Shown: positions 47,341-61,200, counted from the stretch's first letter. The stretch is DNA of 64,000 bases from Podospora pseudoanserina (GCF_035222485.1 NC_085924.1:2294001-2358000); one strand, 5' to 3'. A program made the numbers and translations. The notes: generated by a model from the letters alone, not told the origin.

Positions 47341-48541
47341 ATGGAGTCAGGAGAATACGGTATGTTTTCTCTGGATGGAGTTTGTCCGTGCTTACTTACA
47401 ACCAAGGCAATAGTCCCTGGCAGTGTGTACTTTTACGCCCCCAACAAGGGAGCTGCCATCTTCTTCGCCATAGCTTTTGCTTTCTCTGGCTTTTACCACA
47501 TCTACCAGTGCATGTACGAACAGGATTCAACTATACCTGTCATCACTTAACAATACTGATCGTGAACACCAGCCACTACAAGAGCTGGCGCCTAACTGGC
47601 CTTTACGTCTTCTGCGCCGTCCTATTCGCCGGGGGCTTCGTCGCGCGCCTGGGGAGCCTTTGGCTACACCAACCTCGTCAAGTACATAGTCAGTGTTTGC
47701 CTCATCTACGGCGCACCGTACGTTGTTGACACCCCATCCTCTCTCCTCGCCCCCTCCCCCAAATCTACACATTCCGCTAACCTGCACCACCACCCCCTTC
47801 AGACCCCTCCTGGAGCTCGCAAACTACAACATACTCGGCAGAATCCTCTACTATGCCCCCTACCACTCCCCCATCCACCCCGGCCAGGTAATCACCACCT
47901 TCGCCTTCATCTCCGCCGTCATCGAAGCCCTCAACGGCAACGGCGTCTCCCTAACAGCAAACCAATCCCTCGCCCCCTGGCGCCAAGACATCGGCCGCGC
48001 CCTCCTCAAAGCATCCCTCCTCATCCAAGTCTTCGTCATCACCCTCTTCATTCTCCTAGCAGCCATCTTCCACCGCCGCTGTTATAAGTCAGGGATGCGC
48101 AACGCCAAACTCTACAACCCGCTCTACACGCTCTACATCTCCACCGCGTTGCTCTTTGCAAGGACAATCTTCCGGGTGGTGGAGTACTGGTCCATCGCTG
48201 AGCATGATTACTGGAAGCCGGGGTTTGATCCCAAGAGTTTGAGCCCGGCGATCAGATATGAGAGTTTTTTTTATGTGTTTGAGGCGATGCTGATGTTGAT
48301 TAATCATGTGCTGCTGAATGTAAGGCATCCGAGGATGTGGCTGCCAAAGAGCACAAAGACGTACTTGTCTAGGGCGGATGGGGCGACGGAGATTGACGGG
48401 CCGGGGTATAAGGACGGGAGGCCGTTTTGGGTGACGCTTGTTGATCCTTTTGATGTGCATGGGTTGTTGGGTGGGAGGAAGAAGGGTGGTGAACTTTGGG
48501 ATGGGGATGGGGAACAACGGACGGGGAAGGATGGGTGTTGA
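47341..48541 (+). pseudogene. RTA1-like (lipid-translocating exporter family) gene with apparent frameshift
   Basis: Four exons (47341-47359, 47414-47513, 47573-47717, 47803-48541). The start MESGEYVPGSVYFYAPNKGA and later LELANYNILGRILYYAPYHSPIHPG, EALNGNGVSLTAN, LYISTALLFARTIFRVVEYW are typical of the RTA1 family: seven-helix fungal membrane proteins linked to lipid transport and drug or stress resistance. Coding length is 1003 nt, one over a multiple of three. The break lies in exon 3 near 47643-47653, between GGFVAR and GAFGYTNLVKYI, where the family usually has a REYGAF-like stretch. Everything before and after is intact. It may be a recent pseudogene, a sequence error, or an unusual splice I could not find. 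Confidence 0.8.
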
Positions 48542-50881
48542 TGGTTTGGAATTGTTTTGGTCAGGACGAGCGGTGAAGGGAAGGAAGGCAAACACTTCTA
48601 ATCGCTGGTGCGAGGTTCGGTCCGGTGTCTTGGGATTCTCCGTTGGCGTACGGCGTCAAGATGCTTGTTTGCCTGTTTCTTCAAGGGGAACCGAGATCCG
48701 ATCGTATAATGCGGTGAGCGGTGAGGCGCCGACGGGGAAGAGGCGGTTTCAGAAGCCTCAAAGGAATCCGACAGATGAGTGTGTAGTTTTTCATGGTCTT
48801 TTTCTAGAAGCCGCTGCGGTCATAGGGTGGGGTTGAGGGCGGCTTGGTCCCTCGGAAGGATGTATAGACTTTTTGAACGTGCACAAGTCATCGTGTTGAG
48901 CATTGATTGCGAATTCTTGAAGTTGATCGTCCCAATGCTGTTTCGATCTTGACAAGAAGTCGGAGCCGGCTTGCTGTTGGCCATGATACGAACGGACGAA
49001 CAACGGGCGGAAGTCCTAACGACCAACCCCGGAGATGGCCTCAAAATATCAAGGTCCATTTTCGTTGTTTTATGCGACCAGAGGCCAACACGAGAATGCC
49101 ACACGAGGATTTATTGTGCGACTTCAAGTGCCAAACTTTGGGGGGTTTGGAGGTCTATGTGTGTTAGCCAAGCCTCGAAATTTAGGACTTTGGGAGCCGA
49201 TTGATATCAAGCAAAGTGGGACTGCAATTTTGTCAAGTATCTGAACAGCAGCTCTGTTTATCATTCATGACGAGGGAGAAACCGCCAGTTGGACCCTTGA
49301 GAATCCTTCATCCTTGATGGCCACTAAGCAAGCAAGCCGGGCTGGTGATGGCGGAAGATCATCTGGCGTCGGCAACTTCCACCGGGGAAAAAAAAAAGCA
49401 ATGCCAAGATGAAGAACTATCGGTCATTTCGGTCATAAAATTGATTCGACTTGAAGGACACGCGAAAATGTGGCTGGGAACGGGGTTCACCATGAGACTT
49501 CTAGACTGGAGGTTGATGAGGTTTGTGTGCCTGTCATTGTGGCTTGATGAAAGAGCACTGTCCATACTAAGTGTGGCGTTGGTGGCACACCTGTGTGGGT
49601 TTGCCTTTTGGCTTGGCGGGGCACGGTCGGTGGCTTGAACGCCGTTGAAGATGTTCATTCTCACTCGGTTTGCTGTCGGTAGTCAGAAACAGTGCCCGGA
49701 ATAGCATCCGAAGGGTGCCTATCTTTTCTCTACTTTTGTCAATTCCCTTTGTGAGGCGAGTGGTTTCTCCGCCTGACAACTCAGCCGGGCATTGAATCCT
49801 TCCGCTGTCATGTCCCCGTCCACGCGCGAGCTGCGAGTTGCTGACTGCTAGCTAACATCAACCCTCACTCAACCCTCTCAGCACACGATCACGATACACG
49901 ATACACGACCGTGACGCGAGCCAAGGTGACATGCTCCTCAAATGTCTGTTTCGTTTCTAGCATCTGCACCGTCTCAAACACACTACAGCCCGCCCCCGTG
50001 GCCCCTCGGCCCCTCGTCCCCCCGTGCAATGAGACGCTGCTGCTTGTCACCTGCATGCCATGCCATGCTGCGGTAAATGCATATTCGGGAGGCGGTTTTT
50101 TACGGGCACTATACCTGGAGCCTAGTGGCCTCGTTGGTTCAGGTGCACAATTGCAGCGTCTTGTAGGTAATACAAGATTAAATTGTTTCTCAGTACCAAC
50201 ACAGCCTCGAGGATCAGCTTCCCAACTCGCCTCCTACTTTCGGCTCTTCCTTTTCCTCGGCCTCGGCCAACTCCCCAACACTGAATTGCGAGTTGTGGAT
50301 TGCGAAGTTGCGAGAGGATCGCTGCTAGTTTCAAACGGCAGAGGCCGAGATATCGTTTGTCCGAGGTAGTTCCTTGGTGACAGTCAATCCCTCTGGCGCG
50401 GGGCTGCTTTGGTAACTTGGTACGGAGTAATTCGAAAGATTGATTGATTAATCCGCCTCTGCCCGCCGAACCCAGCGTGCCAGTGTCCCGGTGAGGTGAG
50501 AAAGGACCAAGGGATGCCAGCATCGCCAGGCTGCCGTTTTTCCAACACACCAACCCATCAATCCCAATCCCACCCCTGTCGGCGGCGGTGCACCACCCGA
50601 ACAGCAGCACGCGCATCGCAGCGGTCATCTTGGGCCGCCCGCCTTTTCCATCAACCCCCTTTGTGCCCTTGTGTGCCCCTGTGCCCCTGAACATTCCGTT
50701 TACCAAAACCTTATACTTCGGGTGTCGCCCACAAACCGCCGCATCAAACTACCGAGTCGAGAGTAGACATATCTTAGCGGCCTTCTCAGCTTATATCATC
50801 AGCCAGTGGTGCCTTCACCAACCTACCTATATGATCCTTTGGTAGCCGCTTTTCTCCTTCCTTCCCAAGGGCTTCACGGCC
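48542..50881. other. 2.3-kb gene-poor region
   Basis: Small ORFs only. The longest, 49911-50369 plus, lacks a recognisable domain and has a matching antisense ORF. Contains 3' flank of the RTA1-like gene and leader of the next gene. Confidence 0.5.
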
Positions 50882-52033
50882 ATGGCAAACACAAGGGACA
50901 CAACAATGGCCAACCCGTCAGCTTCAACGTCACAAGAACGGTCTGAGTGGAGGGGTCCCGAAATATATCTCCATCTCGAGTTTAGGGTCGCCTGGTCCAG
51001 GAAGCCACAGCCCGTCAAGAACCACCACGTTACATACCGATCTCGCGCCAGTCGTGAGAGGGCCCCAGTATTTCCTCGTCAGGTTCATGCTCCCAACACC
51101 AACTACCTCGCCGCCATCCGTGACTTTGATCAGAGACAGGCAGTACGCCGGAGCTTACTTGCCGAAGGCCAGCAAAGAGCCCACCAGCAGTTGCAGGAGT
51201 ACTACCGGGAGGACACACGGGGGAGACCACAGCACCAGATTCCCGTCATCCACGAGCCGGAGCAGGAGTCAGATCAACGTCGATCTCGAGCCGAGTCGGT
51301 TTCCTCACATGAACGAGGAAGCTCAGCGCCCCCACCCATTGGCGATAACCCGTGGGACGTGAGCGTCCCGAGAGGACAACAGACAAAGGCTCTGCCCCCG
51401 GCGCCTTCCCAGTTCCGCTTGGGAGAGGGATCTGATCCATGGTCAACCTGGTCGCTGCCACCGGGCTTTGATCCGACAATCTCTTTGCAGGATGAGCCCG
51501 AAGACTCGGCACAACGACCACAAGAATGGGTGGCATCCAACCCTACCGAGGTTTCTACCTTCTCACCCGAACCCGCCCAAGCCACCACCCACGCGCGCGA
51601 TCATGTGGAATCTGGTTCCGTCATGACATCTCCTTTTAGTCCCGAACACTTTCCCGACCAACCTGACACTGGTCGCGTACGGGAACTGGAGGCGCTCTCG
51701 GCAGCCATGATGACGGTCGACAACGGGTTCGAGAATCAGTGGTGGTATCAAGGGCGGCGAGCCCAGGTCGCCGAGGATGCCAACGAAACCAGAAGTCTGC
51801 ATTCACCGAGGCCAGGAACACCGGAGCATGTGCAGCTGCACCGCTGGTCAACAGAGCCCATAGGCAGCCCCGAGACGATGAGTGCCACCGTCAGCGGCCA
51901 GACTCCTTCCCTGGCCCAGACCGGCTTTGTCTCTCCGATCACGGAAGCTGCGAGCCCTGCTCTGGGTTTTGGCACACTTCAACGGACGTTGTCGACGAGG
52001 TCGGAAGAGCTGTGGTTTTCTGAACGGGCATAA
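50882..52033 (+). CDS. Hypothetical protein, largely disordered
   Basis: Single exon, 383 aa, first ATG in context GGCCATGG. Rich in Ser, Pro, Glu, Gln and Arg with few hydrophobic stretches. Short ordered-looking pieces are PEIYLHLEFRVAWSRKP near residues 26-42 and NYLAAIRDFDQRQAVRRSLL near 77-96. A later acidic Ser/Pro part (SPFSPEHFPDQP, SLHSPRPGTPE) may be phosphorylated. No family recognised. Long Met-started frame, even codon use and no competing plus-strand structure support a real gene. Confidence 0.7.
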   Translation: MANTRDTTMANPSASTSQERSEWRGPEIYLHLEFRVAWSRKPQPVKNHHVTYRSRASRERAPVFPRQVHAPNTNYLAAIRDFDQRQAVRRSLLAEGQQRAHQQLQEYYREDTRGRPQHQIPVIHEPEQESDQRRSRAESVSSHERGSSAPPPIGDNPWDVSVPRGQQTKALPPAPSQFRLGEGSDPWSTWSLPPGFDPTISLQDEPEDSAQRPQEWVASNPTEVSTFSPEPAQATTHARDHVESGSVMTSPFSPEHFPDQPDTGRVRELEALSAAMMTVDNGFENQWWYQGRRAQVAEDANETRSLHSPRPGTPEHVQLHRWSTEPIGSPETMSATVSGQTPSLAQTGFVSPITEAASPALGFGTLQRTLSTRSEELWFSERA

Positions 52034-55000
52034 TAGTGTTCTGGAGGGTTTTCCATTTTTTTCTTGTTCAACTTTCTTGGTATTTATTAATGTGATCTAA
52101 TGTACATGTATCTATGAATGGGACTCGCTCGGCTTTATGACGTGAGTAATGTGTTTTTTGGAAGAAAAGCGTATTGTGGAATTATTGGGGAGTTTTGGGT
52201 CTTGATTTGGAGTTTTTGGGGGGGGTCTTTTTGGTAGTGACTTGTCTCTTTAGCTGAGCCGCCTGTATACAGTGTGGCTTTGTCATTGGCGATATCCAAT
52301 GTTTAAGATGTATTCTGTTTCTGTCATTTTGTCTTAAGCTACTCCTGTGACAAGAAATGCTGGTTTCCAGCCGACCCCTCTGCAGATAGATACCGAAAAT
52401 AGAGAACAGCATTCATGATGTTGAGGGATAGGCAATGTGTCTCGAATTTCACATGGGGAATATAAATGTATATACGGAAAACAACATCTCTACTTGCTCA
52501 ACAAAGAAACTTGGAATGTTGACGAACTGAAACTTCATTCTTTCGTTGTGCTAGAGTCGGCATGTCTGTAGATTAGCAAGCGCAACTGGAGTGTGTGTGC
52601 AAATGGATGGTGGCCCCTCGCCCACCTCCTCCTTCCTTTGAGTCCTCACTGGAGACTCCAGGCACTCATCGGAGAGTCTAGACTGAAGTTAGTGAAGAGC
52701 CTCAGGGGTAGGTAAGCTTGGGATGTTGGTATGTGGAGGCCTAAAACGCTTGAGCGTGAGGTTAGGTAGGTATGGTATGAGAGATTTGTTCTGGACAGAG
52801 AGGAGCTGATTCATGATAGGTACTTGCATGCGGCTTGGGAATCCCCGGACGGCCGACAACCTGCAGCTGTCAGCGTTTGATCTTTGGGAGCTGCCTGGCC
52901 GTGGTGGGTGAGCCGGGCTGAAGTGGTTGAGGAGGGAGGGGTGTAGTCTGCTCTCTCCATGGCATGGCAAAGGGGGGCTGCTCGAGTGGGGTGTATGGCA
53001 GTCCGCTTTCTTGTGGCCTGGCGAGAGGGGGCTTATTCTCCGTCTTGCACTCTTTGCCGTGATGTTACAGTACGAATATGTGAGTGACGCCGAGAATACC
53101 GAGAGGTTTTTTCTCGTTTGCTTCATCAGAGATGGTCGTTTGTGAACCTAGCCCTACGCTAGATGATGGGGTAGATTCGGGCTTGTGATGGCCCGCCAGC
53201 CAAAGGGCCTGGTGAGTAAACTATTTCCCTTGCCGCTTGGTGATGTGGGTTACAGGCGGGAGGTCCCTTCTCGTTGCAGTGATTACCTTATCGTAACGGA
53301 GCTTCGGTGAAGCTATGGCTGTTTGATGCCACTTCAGGGATGTATTGTTGGAGCCTGTTGACGGCCCTTGCAGCGGGTAATGTGGTATCTGCGACTTGGG
53401 CAATCTTCACTGTCTTCAGTGGGTCTAGCTTGACGGTATCTACCGTGGCCCTCGGGCTCGAGCAGGAAACGATGGGGGCCTAGCCTTCACAACGTTGCAG
53501 ATGTATCTCAGCGGCGCCAGCTCGGCTCTGGTGGATGGCTTAGCGGGCCTGGCGGCTGCTCGATAGCCACAGGGGAAAGGGTGAACTGCTGAGGTGGAGG
53601 TAGTTTGTGTAGGACTCGGCCCGTTTGTCTCTTGGGCAATGTAGGTGATGCTACTCCGGGGTTGATCCATCGTGATCTTGAGGATGGTCTAGAGTGTAGC
53701 CGGTGGAAAGAATGATGAGCAGGGAGACATTTGAAGGTTGTGATTCAGGGGTCTGGACATGAGTGTTGAAGCCGTCAGATGTTCTAGCTTGAGAAGACTC
53801 ATTCTTGCTACAAGACCATGCCCATGCCGAGTTCTCGGTCATGTCGCCAGAGCAGTCTTTGACTGATGGCCCACTCTGTCAGCCATGAAGGCGAGGGGCA
53901 CTGCCGCCCCTCACTCCACAGGACTGGCTGGCAACTCATTGGTGGTAAGAGCCAGAGGAAGAATACCACGCGGGCCTTGTTGTTTGACCTGGTAGTTGGC
54001 GGAGGTTTGCGGGGAGCTTTACTCGGCTATTCATGGGGTGGAGATGGTCGTGGCCCAGCATGTTTGGCGGTAGCCAGTCTCTCAGGTGGCTACCATCCCC
54101 TGTCTAGACGAGGCTTGGGTATGAAAGGTAGCTGGGAGGCGATGCCCCGTGAGTTCCCTCGAACCTTTGGCCTCATGAGCTTTGAATGATAAATGTCTTC
54201 TACCATGTCACTGTGTGTTTCGTCTGTGACGTTGCGATTGTGGGAACATCTGAAGCAGTCAGATCACAAAGAAGCCTGATCAAGAGGTAGAATGCCTCGT
54301 TATTGCCTTTACAGTTCCGATCATGCAGTGTGAATGTGGCTTTGTAGCCTCATGTAAAATGAGGAAGAAAAATAGTCGACGAGGTTGTACTGGGGGCGTC
54401 CTGAGAAAAGGCAGGGAACCTTAGGCTGCCAGATATCTTGCAGCAGCTGTAACATGGTTGAGCCCAGGCCATGTTGGTTTCTTGCTGCATCGCCTGAGAC
54501 CCCATATTTGATCTGGACCGCCACTGGCCGCTGGAACACAACTGAGTGGTTCTGGTAGCACCGCTCAGAAACAATGTCGTCAGTTGGATCATCCAAAAGG
54601 GGTTACTAGACTACCAGGATCTAAACGCATGAGTGGGAAGGATGTACCGAGTGACATGGCTGGCTCCTGAATAGTAACGAGAGATCTGTCAGTCACTTGG
54701 CCAGCATGTGATAGACATGATGTTGAAAAATAGAATTAATTGTAAATTTACCTACCTTGATGGTGTCGATGTCCACCCTGCCAAATCCTTCCAATCTCGT
54801 TGGCCAGCGCTTGTCGTTCCTTCCCCATGAAGGGGCGGAGGCGGAGTTGGGGACCCATTTCCAGCAGCTACATCCATATCTCTTAGCTAACGACCTGGCA
54901 CTTTCGCAGTTGTTCTTTTGGTGAGATGTGACTGCCGGCTTGATATCGGGCCTGGACTGACGGCGGTAAGCACCGAAGTCATCCTCTTTGCAAATTTAGC

Positions 55001-58000
55001 CTTCTGACAGCGACAGCCATCTCAACTATCCGCGAATCCTCAGCATCCACAGCATCGATACGGAGTATCTTCCTTCGTTAAAGCCGTAACGATTGCAACT
55101 CGCTCCTACTCCTGGTTCACCAGAAGAACTCGGCATGGCTTGACCCCAAGAGGTTTAAACCTTCTCTCACTTTCTGCTGTAGCAGCCACCCAGGTCAAAG
55201 TCTTGGTAGCCGACTACTTCAACCCCCTTAGGGTGACTTTCATGGCAAAGGAGGCTACTCTGGACGGTTGAAGACCCGCAAAAAACCTGTCGTGCAGGAA
55301 GGGGGCCAACACCATCCGTCTGATGATCTTTGGATTCCCGCTCCGCTCCGCTCCAACAACTGCAACGGCACCATGGCCGCTAGGTACCCCTCCATCCGTC
55401 ACAGCCTCTTCTACCGACATACCGTCCATCCCATGTGCCCATCAAGAGGCCATCACAAGCACTCCTGCATGCAGCTATGACCCCCTTCGACAGGTGTGCC
55501 CTGGTCCGCAGTCCCGAATGTTGACAACGCCGAAAAGAATTCTGTTGCCTAGCTGTATGTATCCGGTGTGCCCAATCAGGAACCAGGAACTTTTCCTTTT
55601 GGGTTGAAGGATTCGGGAAGAAAAGCTCACGCTCCGATACAAGCATGCTCATCGAATTATCGCAGTACCGAATATCACTCAATCCAAAGCTAGGGGCAGT
55701 ACCAAACCCTGGTATCCAATCGGCAAGCAGAGATATATGTTTGCCTGGTGAAGCCACATGCAGTTGAAGCTTGTGCAGATGATATTGTCTGTATCAGCAC
55801 GGCGCGTGGAAAGTGTCTTTACAGGTCAGTTATTTTCCGATCAAAAACTCGAACTTCTCAAACATCTTGCTCATCATTCAACAAGACCGGACGTCAACCG
55901 CTGATGGGTTCTACCGGGGCGTATCGCCAAAACCAGTGCAACGCCTTTGATCTCCCCGTTCCCATCCCCACCTGACCTTCTCCACCAACTATCGCCAAAT
56001 ATGGCAACTTCTGGAGTGTTGTCAGTCGGAAACCGCTACTAACAAAGTTCCTCAAAGTTCCTTTTACCACGTTACCCCACGTTGGATCTCCAACGTTGTC
56101 ATCCAAGGGTTGTTGATGATAAAGGGGGTAATCAAATATTTGAGGCTGAGTTATGCAGCAAGCCCCCCCTGTTATCTCCGTTGCTGACCCCAGTTTTACA
56201 TGTACATCTCACCAACATATATGCAGTTATCCCGCGTTTTTTATTTCCAAGACACAAGACACGGACGCGGGGGGAGAGAGAGAGAGATGTTTCATGTGTC
56301 CAGTTTCCCAAGATGTTGTGTTCATCCCAAGCCAGAAGTAGTCCCAAGTTGAGAGAGCACTGCCTCCCACGCGGTGAACCATGGTAGGGAAGAAATCCTT
56401 CCCGCTTCGTCCATCCACAACACTGCCGCGCTTTTCCCAATCTGGTGGGGAGGATGTGATTTGTTGGAGGGGTAGCTACTGAGTACTGATCAAAACATAC
56501 AACTCTATGTGGGCATATGCACGATGAAGGAGATTAACGAAATTCCATGGCATGATCCGAAATAGCTTCTTGAACGGCCAATGTTGTAATCACTGCCCGG
56601 GTAAGTCAACCTCGCCTTGCCGCATCGACACTTGTGAGAGTTTCTTGAAACGGATCCATCTCGTCATTGCCTAACTTCATGTTACTTACCATCACTTACT
56701 TACATAATGGAGGAATTGAAAAGAGAAGCGGGGATCCGAAGTGAGACCCATGATGTCAGCGTCTTTCTTGTTACACTGTGAGGCGAACACATCATCACCA
56801 CATGCAAAAATAACGCGGTGACACTGAAAACATGTCTGCCCCCTTTTCAAGCGCCACAGGGGGACACAATTAGGTATTCAGCCATCATCAGGCCATCAAG
56901 CTTTTCTACCCAAGTGTCGCTTGCACGATCAGGGAAAATATTCTTCCTTTGGGCCATCAACCAACTATCCCTTCAAGTCTGTCTTGAATGCCAGCAGTTG
57001 TTGAGCATTTTCCTATGTTTTCTACAGTCCACCAGCCAAAAACCAAAAAAAAAAAGCCCGCCCACTGCAGCCCCTCACACAGCCTCTTTAGAGCTTCCAA
57101 CTCTCATCAACACGACTCCCCGCCTATAAAGTTCAAGGTACAGGGCTCAGACGTAAATGAACTTGCTATACCCGCAGAAAACAAACACACCGGTTCAAAA
57201 CTTTACGGTCAAGATCACCAACGTCATCACTCCCACTTGAACACACACACAAACTCAACTCAACTGCAATATTTTACATCATTTTTCTTCTTCTCTGCCT
57301 TCCTGGCCTAGGTAATTCCACATAGATGTCCTCGAAAACACAAAGAGAGCTCTCAAGAAGTTTCTCTCTTTCCACCACAAAACAAGAAAAAGAAAAAAGA
57401 AAAAAAATCCCTTTCGTCTCAATTCATATCCCCCTAATCTTTCACATCCCTCAATTTGCGTTATGGCCTCTATGGCATCAACCCCTTCCCACAATATATC
57501 GTACCGTATACCCCCTCCCGCCCTCCCACCCTCCCGCGTAGGTATCAAAAGTCTTTCTTGTGCGATCTAGTAATCCATCCGTCCCCCCACCCAACCCCCT
57601 CCCTGTCCCTTCCCGATGATGCCCAGCCCAACCAACCAACCCAACATACCGCCTTCATATTCCCAAATGATAAATCAACAACAACAACAATGTGTTTGTG
57701 CCTGCGTGCGTGTGATACCTAACAGTAACCACCATGACGATAACAAAAATCCCATGTCCTCCCTATAAACAACAACAAAACGTACACCCCCGCCTACTAG
57801 AAGAGAAAATAAACAAACAAACAAGATGGAAATGTTCCAAAGAGAATTTGGGTTTCAGCCCATAGTAAAAAGAAAATCATGACAAACAGTGAGAATGTCG
57901 TGGTTGGTAAAAGAGTTGAGAGATTCTCTTCTTTACTCCTCAAGGCCGTGTCGAAAATACCCCCCGACAAGACAAAACAACACCCCCCCCCCTCCCCATA

Positions 58001-58227
58001 ACGCAACCGCAACGCAATGATTCATGTCATGAGGAAAAAAACCTGAGTTGTCAAATCTTTCGCAAAAAATGCAACACATTTTCCACCAGGCCATGCCAAC
58101 CAAGCCAAAATATCGTGACAAAAAGATTGTTCAGCAACAGCAGACAAATCAAAGCCTGAAAATATAGATCGGGCTAATACTGCCAGTCTATCTCCCAAGG
58201 GTCAACAGCAGTAGGGACAACCGCGTC
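52034..58227. other. 6.2-kb gene-poor region 3' of wc-1
   Basis: The longest gene-free stretch in the window. ORFs are all under 150 codons. The most gene-like are two overlapping Met-started minus ORFs at 53651-53842 and 53440-53670 (63 and 76 codons), without domains. Local features: AT-rich patch near 54725-54760; CA/CT-rich sequence from 57000 to 58000; poly-C near 57983-57993. Probably wc-1 3' UTR at the right end; the rest could hold non-coding RNA. Confidence 0.5.
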
Positions 58228-61200
58228 CTAAGCGCTCATCTCTCGCTCTTCCCGGATAGACGTCATTTCCATGCCGCTGCCACCGAGACCGCTGCCGCCC
58301 TCGAGCATCGGCTGGCTCTGCGGCGGTCCTCCTCCTCCGTTTTCGCTTTTGATGTCGGGGGAGGCGGATGAGGTGGCCCCGGTTTTGCTGCTGCCGTTTC
58401 CACCGGCCGTCGGGGTGGGGAACCCACTGCTGCCGTTGTCACTCGGGGTAAGCACGTTGGTGGGAGTCGCTGTCGTTGACTTGCTTCCAGGCTCGGTAGG
58501 CGGCGTGTCTGTCGTGGCTGGTTTGGTCGAGTTACTGCTAACCTCCCGCTGCAGCGGAGAGGCGTGGGAGGGGGAGTTGCTCTTCTTGCTCTGCGCGTCT
58601 CCGCCACGGTTTGAGTTGCGAGGGGAAACTCTGCCAGTCTGTGCATCACGCTTGTCAGTGGTTAGCAATTTGTTGAAGCTGGGCGCTTGGTCAGGGCTCG
58701 ACATACCTGTTTGGCCCATCTTAGACCGCAGCTGTTGCAGAGATCTCTCTGCCCGCTCGGTCCTCTCCGCCACTCGGGCGTGTTGCGTGTGTGGCAATTG
58801 GCACAGTCTCTAACCATGTTGCCGCCGCCCTTTCTCCTCTTACGCTTCTTCCTGTTGGACAGCAGCTGAGCCAGCTCTTCGGCCAATAAGCGGTTGACCT
58901 TTTCCATTTGTCGCAGCTCGTACTGCCAGCTGGTACATCTCGTGGTCTTGAGCTCATCAAAGATGTTGTCATCCGATGCAAGAGCGATATCTTGAGCTCC
59001 ACCTATTAGCTGACCTGCAGGTTGAGAGATAAGGGCACCCTCAGTGCTGATCGTCTTGGTGTGACCCATCACGATGCCGGTCATTTGTTGTCCATCGTCG
59101 GATACGCTCGCCACCGACGCACCAGTCTTGCCAGCAGGAGCAATCGCGCGAGAAGAGGCCTTGAGTAGTTTCGTCTGGGCCAACAAAAATGTAGGCTTCT
59201 GACCCTCTTCGGCATCCCCAGGGTAGAAGGTCGTGTGCGCTTGCAAAACCTGGCCTCGCTTGTTCTGAATCTCGTGCTTGCAGCTGGCGATCTTGCCTCT
59301 CCTCGATTTTTCAATAGTCCGACCAAACTCCACCCGAGACTCTTTCCGCATGAGATCTTGCATGCTGGTTCCTTCGAGATCTTTGCGCTCAAGATCCAAC
59401 AACGAGCGCACATTTGACGCAACGTACAAGAACATACCCGAGGTTGAGACCTTGGACCAGATCTCGCTGTCACCGATACCTCCGTGTTGATCCAGGTTCC
59501 GTTTTGATAGCGCAAAGATTGGACGCTTTCTGCCTACCAGAATGATACACTTGCGGCCCTTGCCCTGCTCGGAGAACAGAGTGCCGTGGCTCTCGAACCA
59601 GGTGTAGCCGCTATTTTTCCGTCGTATCCTGAATACGATGTTGACTGGTACATTTGCCTGTGCCTCCTTGAGCTCTCGCGTAACGGGAACAATGTCTGAC
59701 GGGTGGCAGATAGATGCCAGCGAGTTTCCCATCAAGTCGTTGGTGTCGTACTCGAGAATCTTCTTGCACGACGGTGATAAGTAAAGGAACAGGCCCTTAA
59801 GCGAGAGCACATGCACAACGTCATCCGCATTCTCCAGCAACATCTTGTCCCATGACTGCCTGTGCCAATCTGACACGGCCCCCTTGGGGTTGAACTGCTG
59901 CAAAAGGGAAGATACGTCATCGATGGCCAGCGTCTGGCCGTTTTCGGGCTCCCATTGCGTCGAGCTTGGAGGAGTCCAGATGTATTGGCCAATATCGCTG
60001 TGGACGTAATTGACGTGCATGGCACCCCCTGACTCCTGTCCTGATATCGCATCGGGGCACTCGACCAGGTCGATCTGAAAGCCGATAAAGTACCGTATCG
60101 TGTTAGGGTCATCCCACGGGATGGGAATCATGGTGAGGAGGTTCAGGAAGGGCTTGCCGCCCTTCCGATAGTTGATAAGACTTTGCTGAATCTCGCGGCC
60201 TTCAGCAATGGCGTTCTTGAGCTTGAAGACGGCGTGGTTCTCGACAAACTCTCGCTTTGTGCCCGCCTCGACCTTACCAGTGGGACTTTGGAGGAAGCGG
60301 CAGTTTTGTCCCACAATCTCGTGGCGAACGTAGCCCGTCAGGTTCTGGAAGTTATCCGACACGTAAATGATAGGGCAGTCTTGTAACTCAACGTCGCACA
60401 CGACGAAAGCACAAGACATGTCCACAGCACCGATTTGAAGCTGTGCGTTTTTCCGCGTTGCCACGTACCACAGGGCCCGGAGCATGTCAAATCCGCTCTT
60501 GGAATATATGCTCTTTTCTTTGGAAGCATGTAGGCTGTCTGGGAGTGCCGGACCAACCGTGGTGGCTGGTGTTTGAGGGGTCGACACTGTCGCTACAGCA
60601 CTGGGTTGGGCAGCACCCATGCCGGACAAGGTGTGACTGGTTCCTGACGCTGGCGAGCGGTAGGCTGTAGTGCCTGAAATCTCGCGTGTTAATGGTGGCG
60701 GCATGCTAGGCTGGAATTGGTTCATCTGAGAGTCCAACGTCAGATTATGCGGTCTCTGCTGAGGGCGATTGCCAAATGCGTCTTCCACGCCCGACATGTC
60801 GTCGCTCGTCAAAGTCAAAGGGGTGGTACCCATTCCCATGTCCATTGAAAAGTCAGGCGTAACCGAATCCATAGTCGTGGGAGGGTACTGGTGACCGAGG
60901 CCGGGCGAGTTAAAGAGGTTGAGTGAGGCAGGGTCGGTTCCCATCGCCTCCATGTTTAGACTTGAAAAGGCCATCATGTTGCCCATAATGTCGGGTGAAA
61001 GTGAAGCGAAGTCGTTTTGGTCCGACATGGCCATGAGTCCAGGCTGTGAATAGGGGCCAGAGCTCCCTGGCATGCTCGTCGACATAGCTCCGAACCCCGC
61101 CATTTGAGGCGAATTCATATTTCCAAACTGGAAGTCCTGGTAATGGTCCGGGCTCCCAAAATCCATCATGGACAGGCGACGATCCGCATCGGTTGTGAGC

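Noticed and set aside
53440-53842. Two small overlapping minus-strand ORFs (63 and 76 codons)
   Set aside because: True ATG starts but no domain, no intron linkage and low-complexity content; kept only as a note in the gene-poor region.
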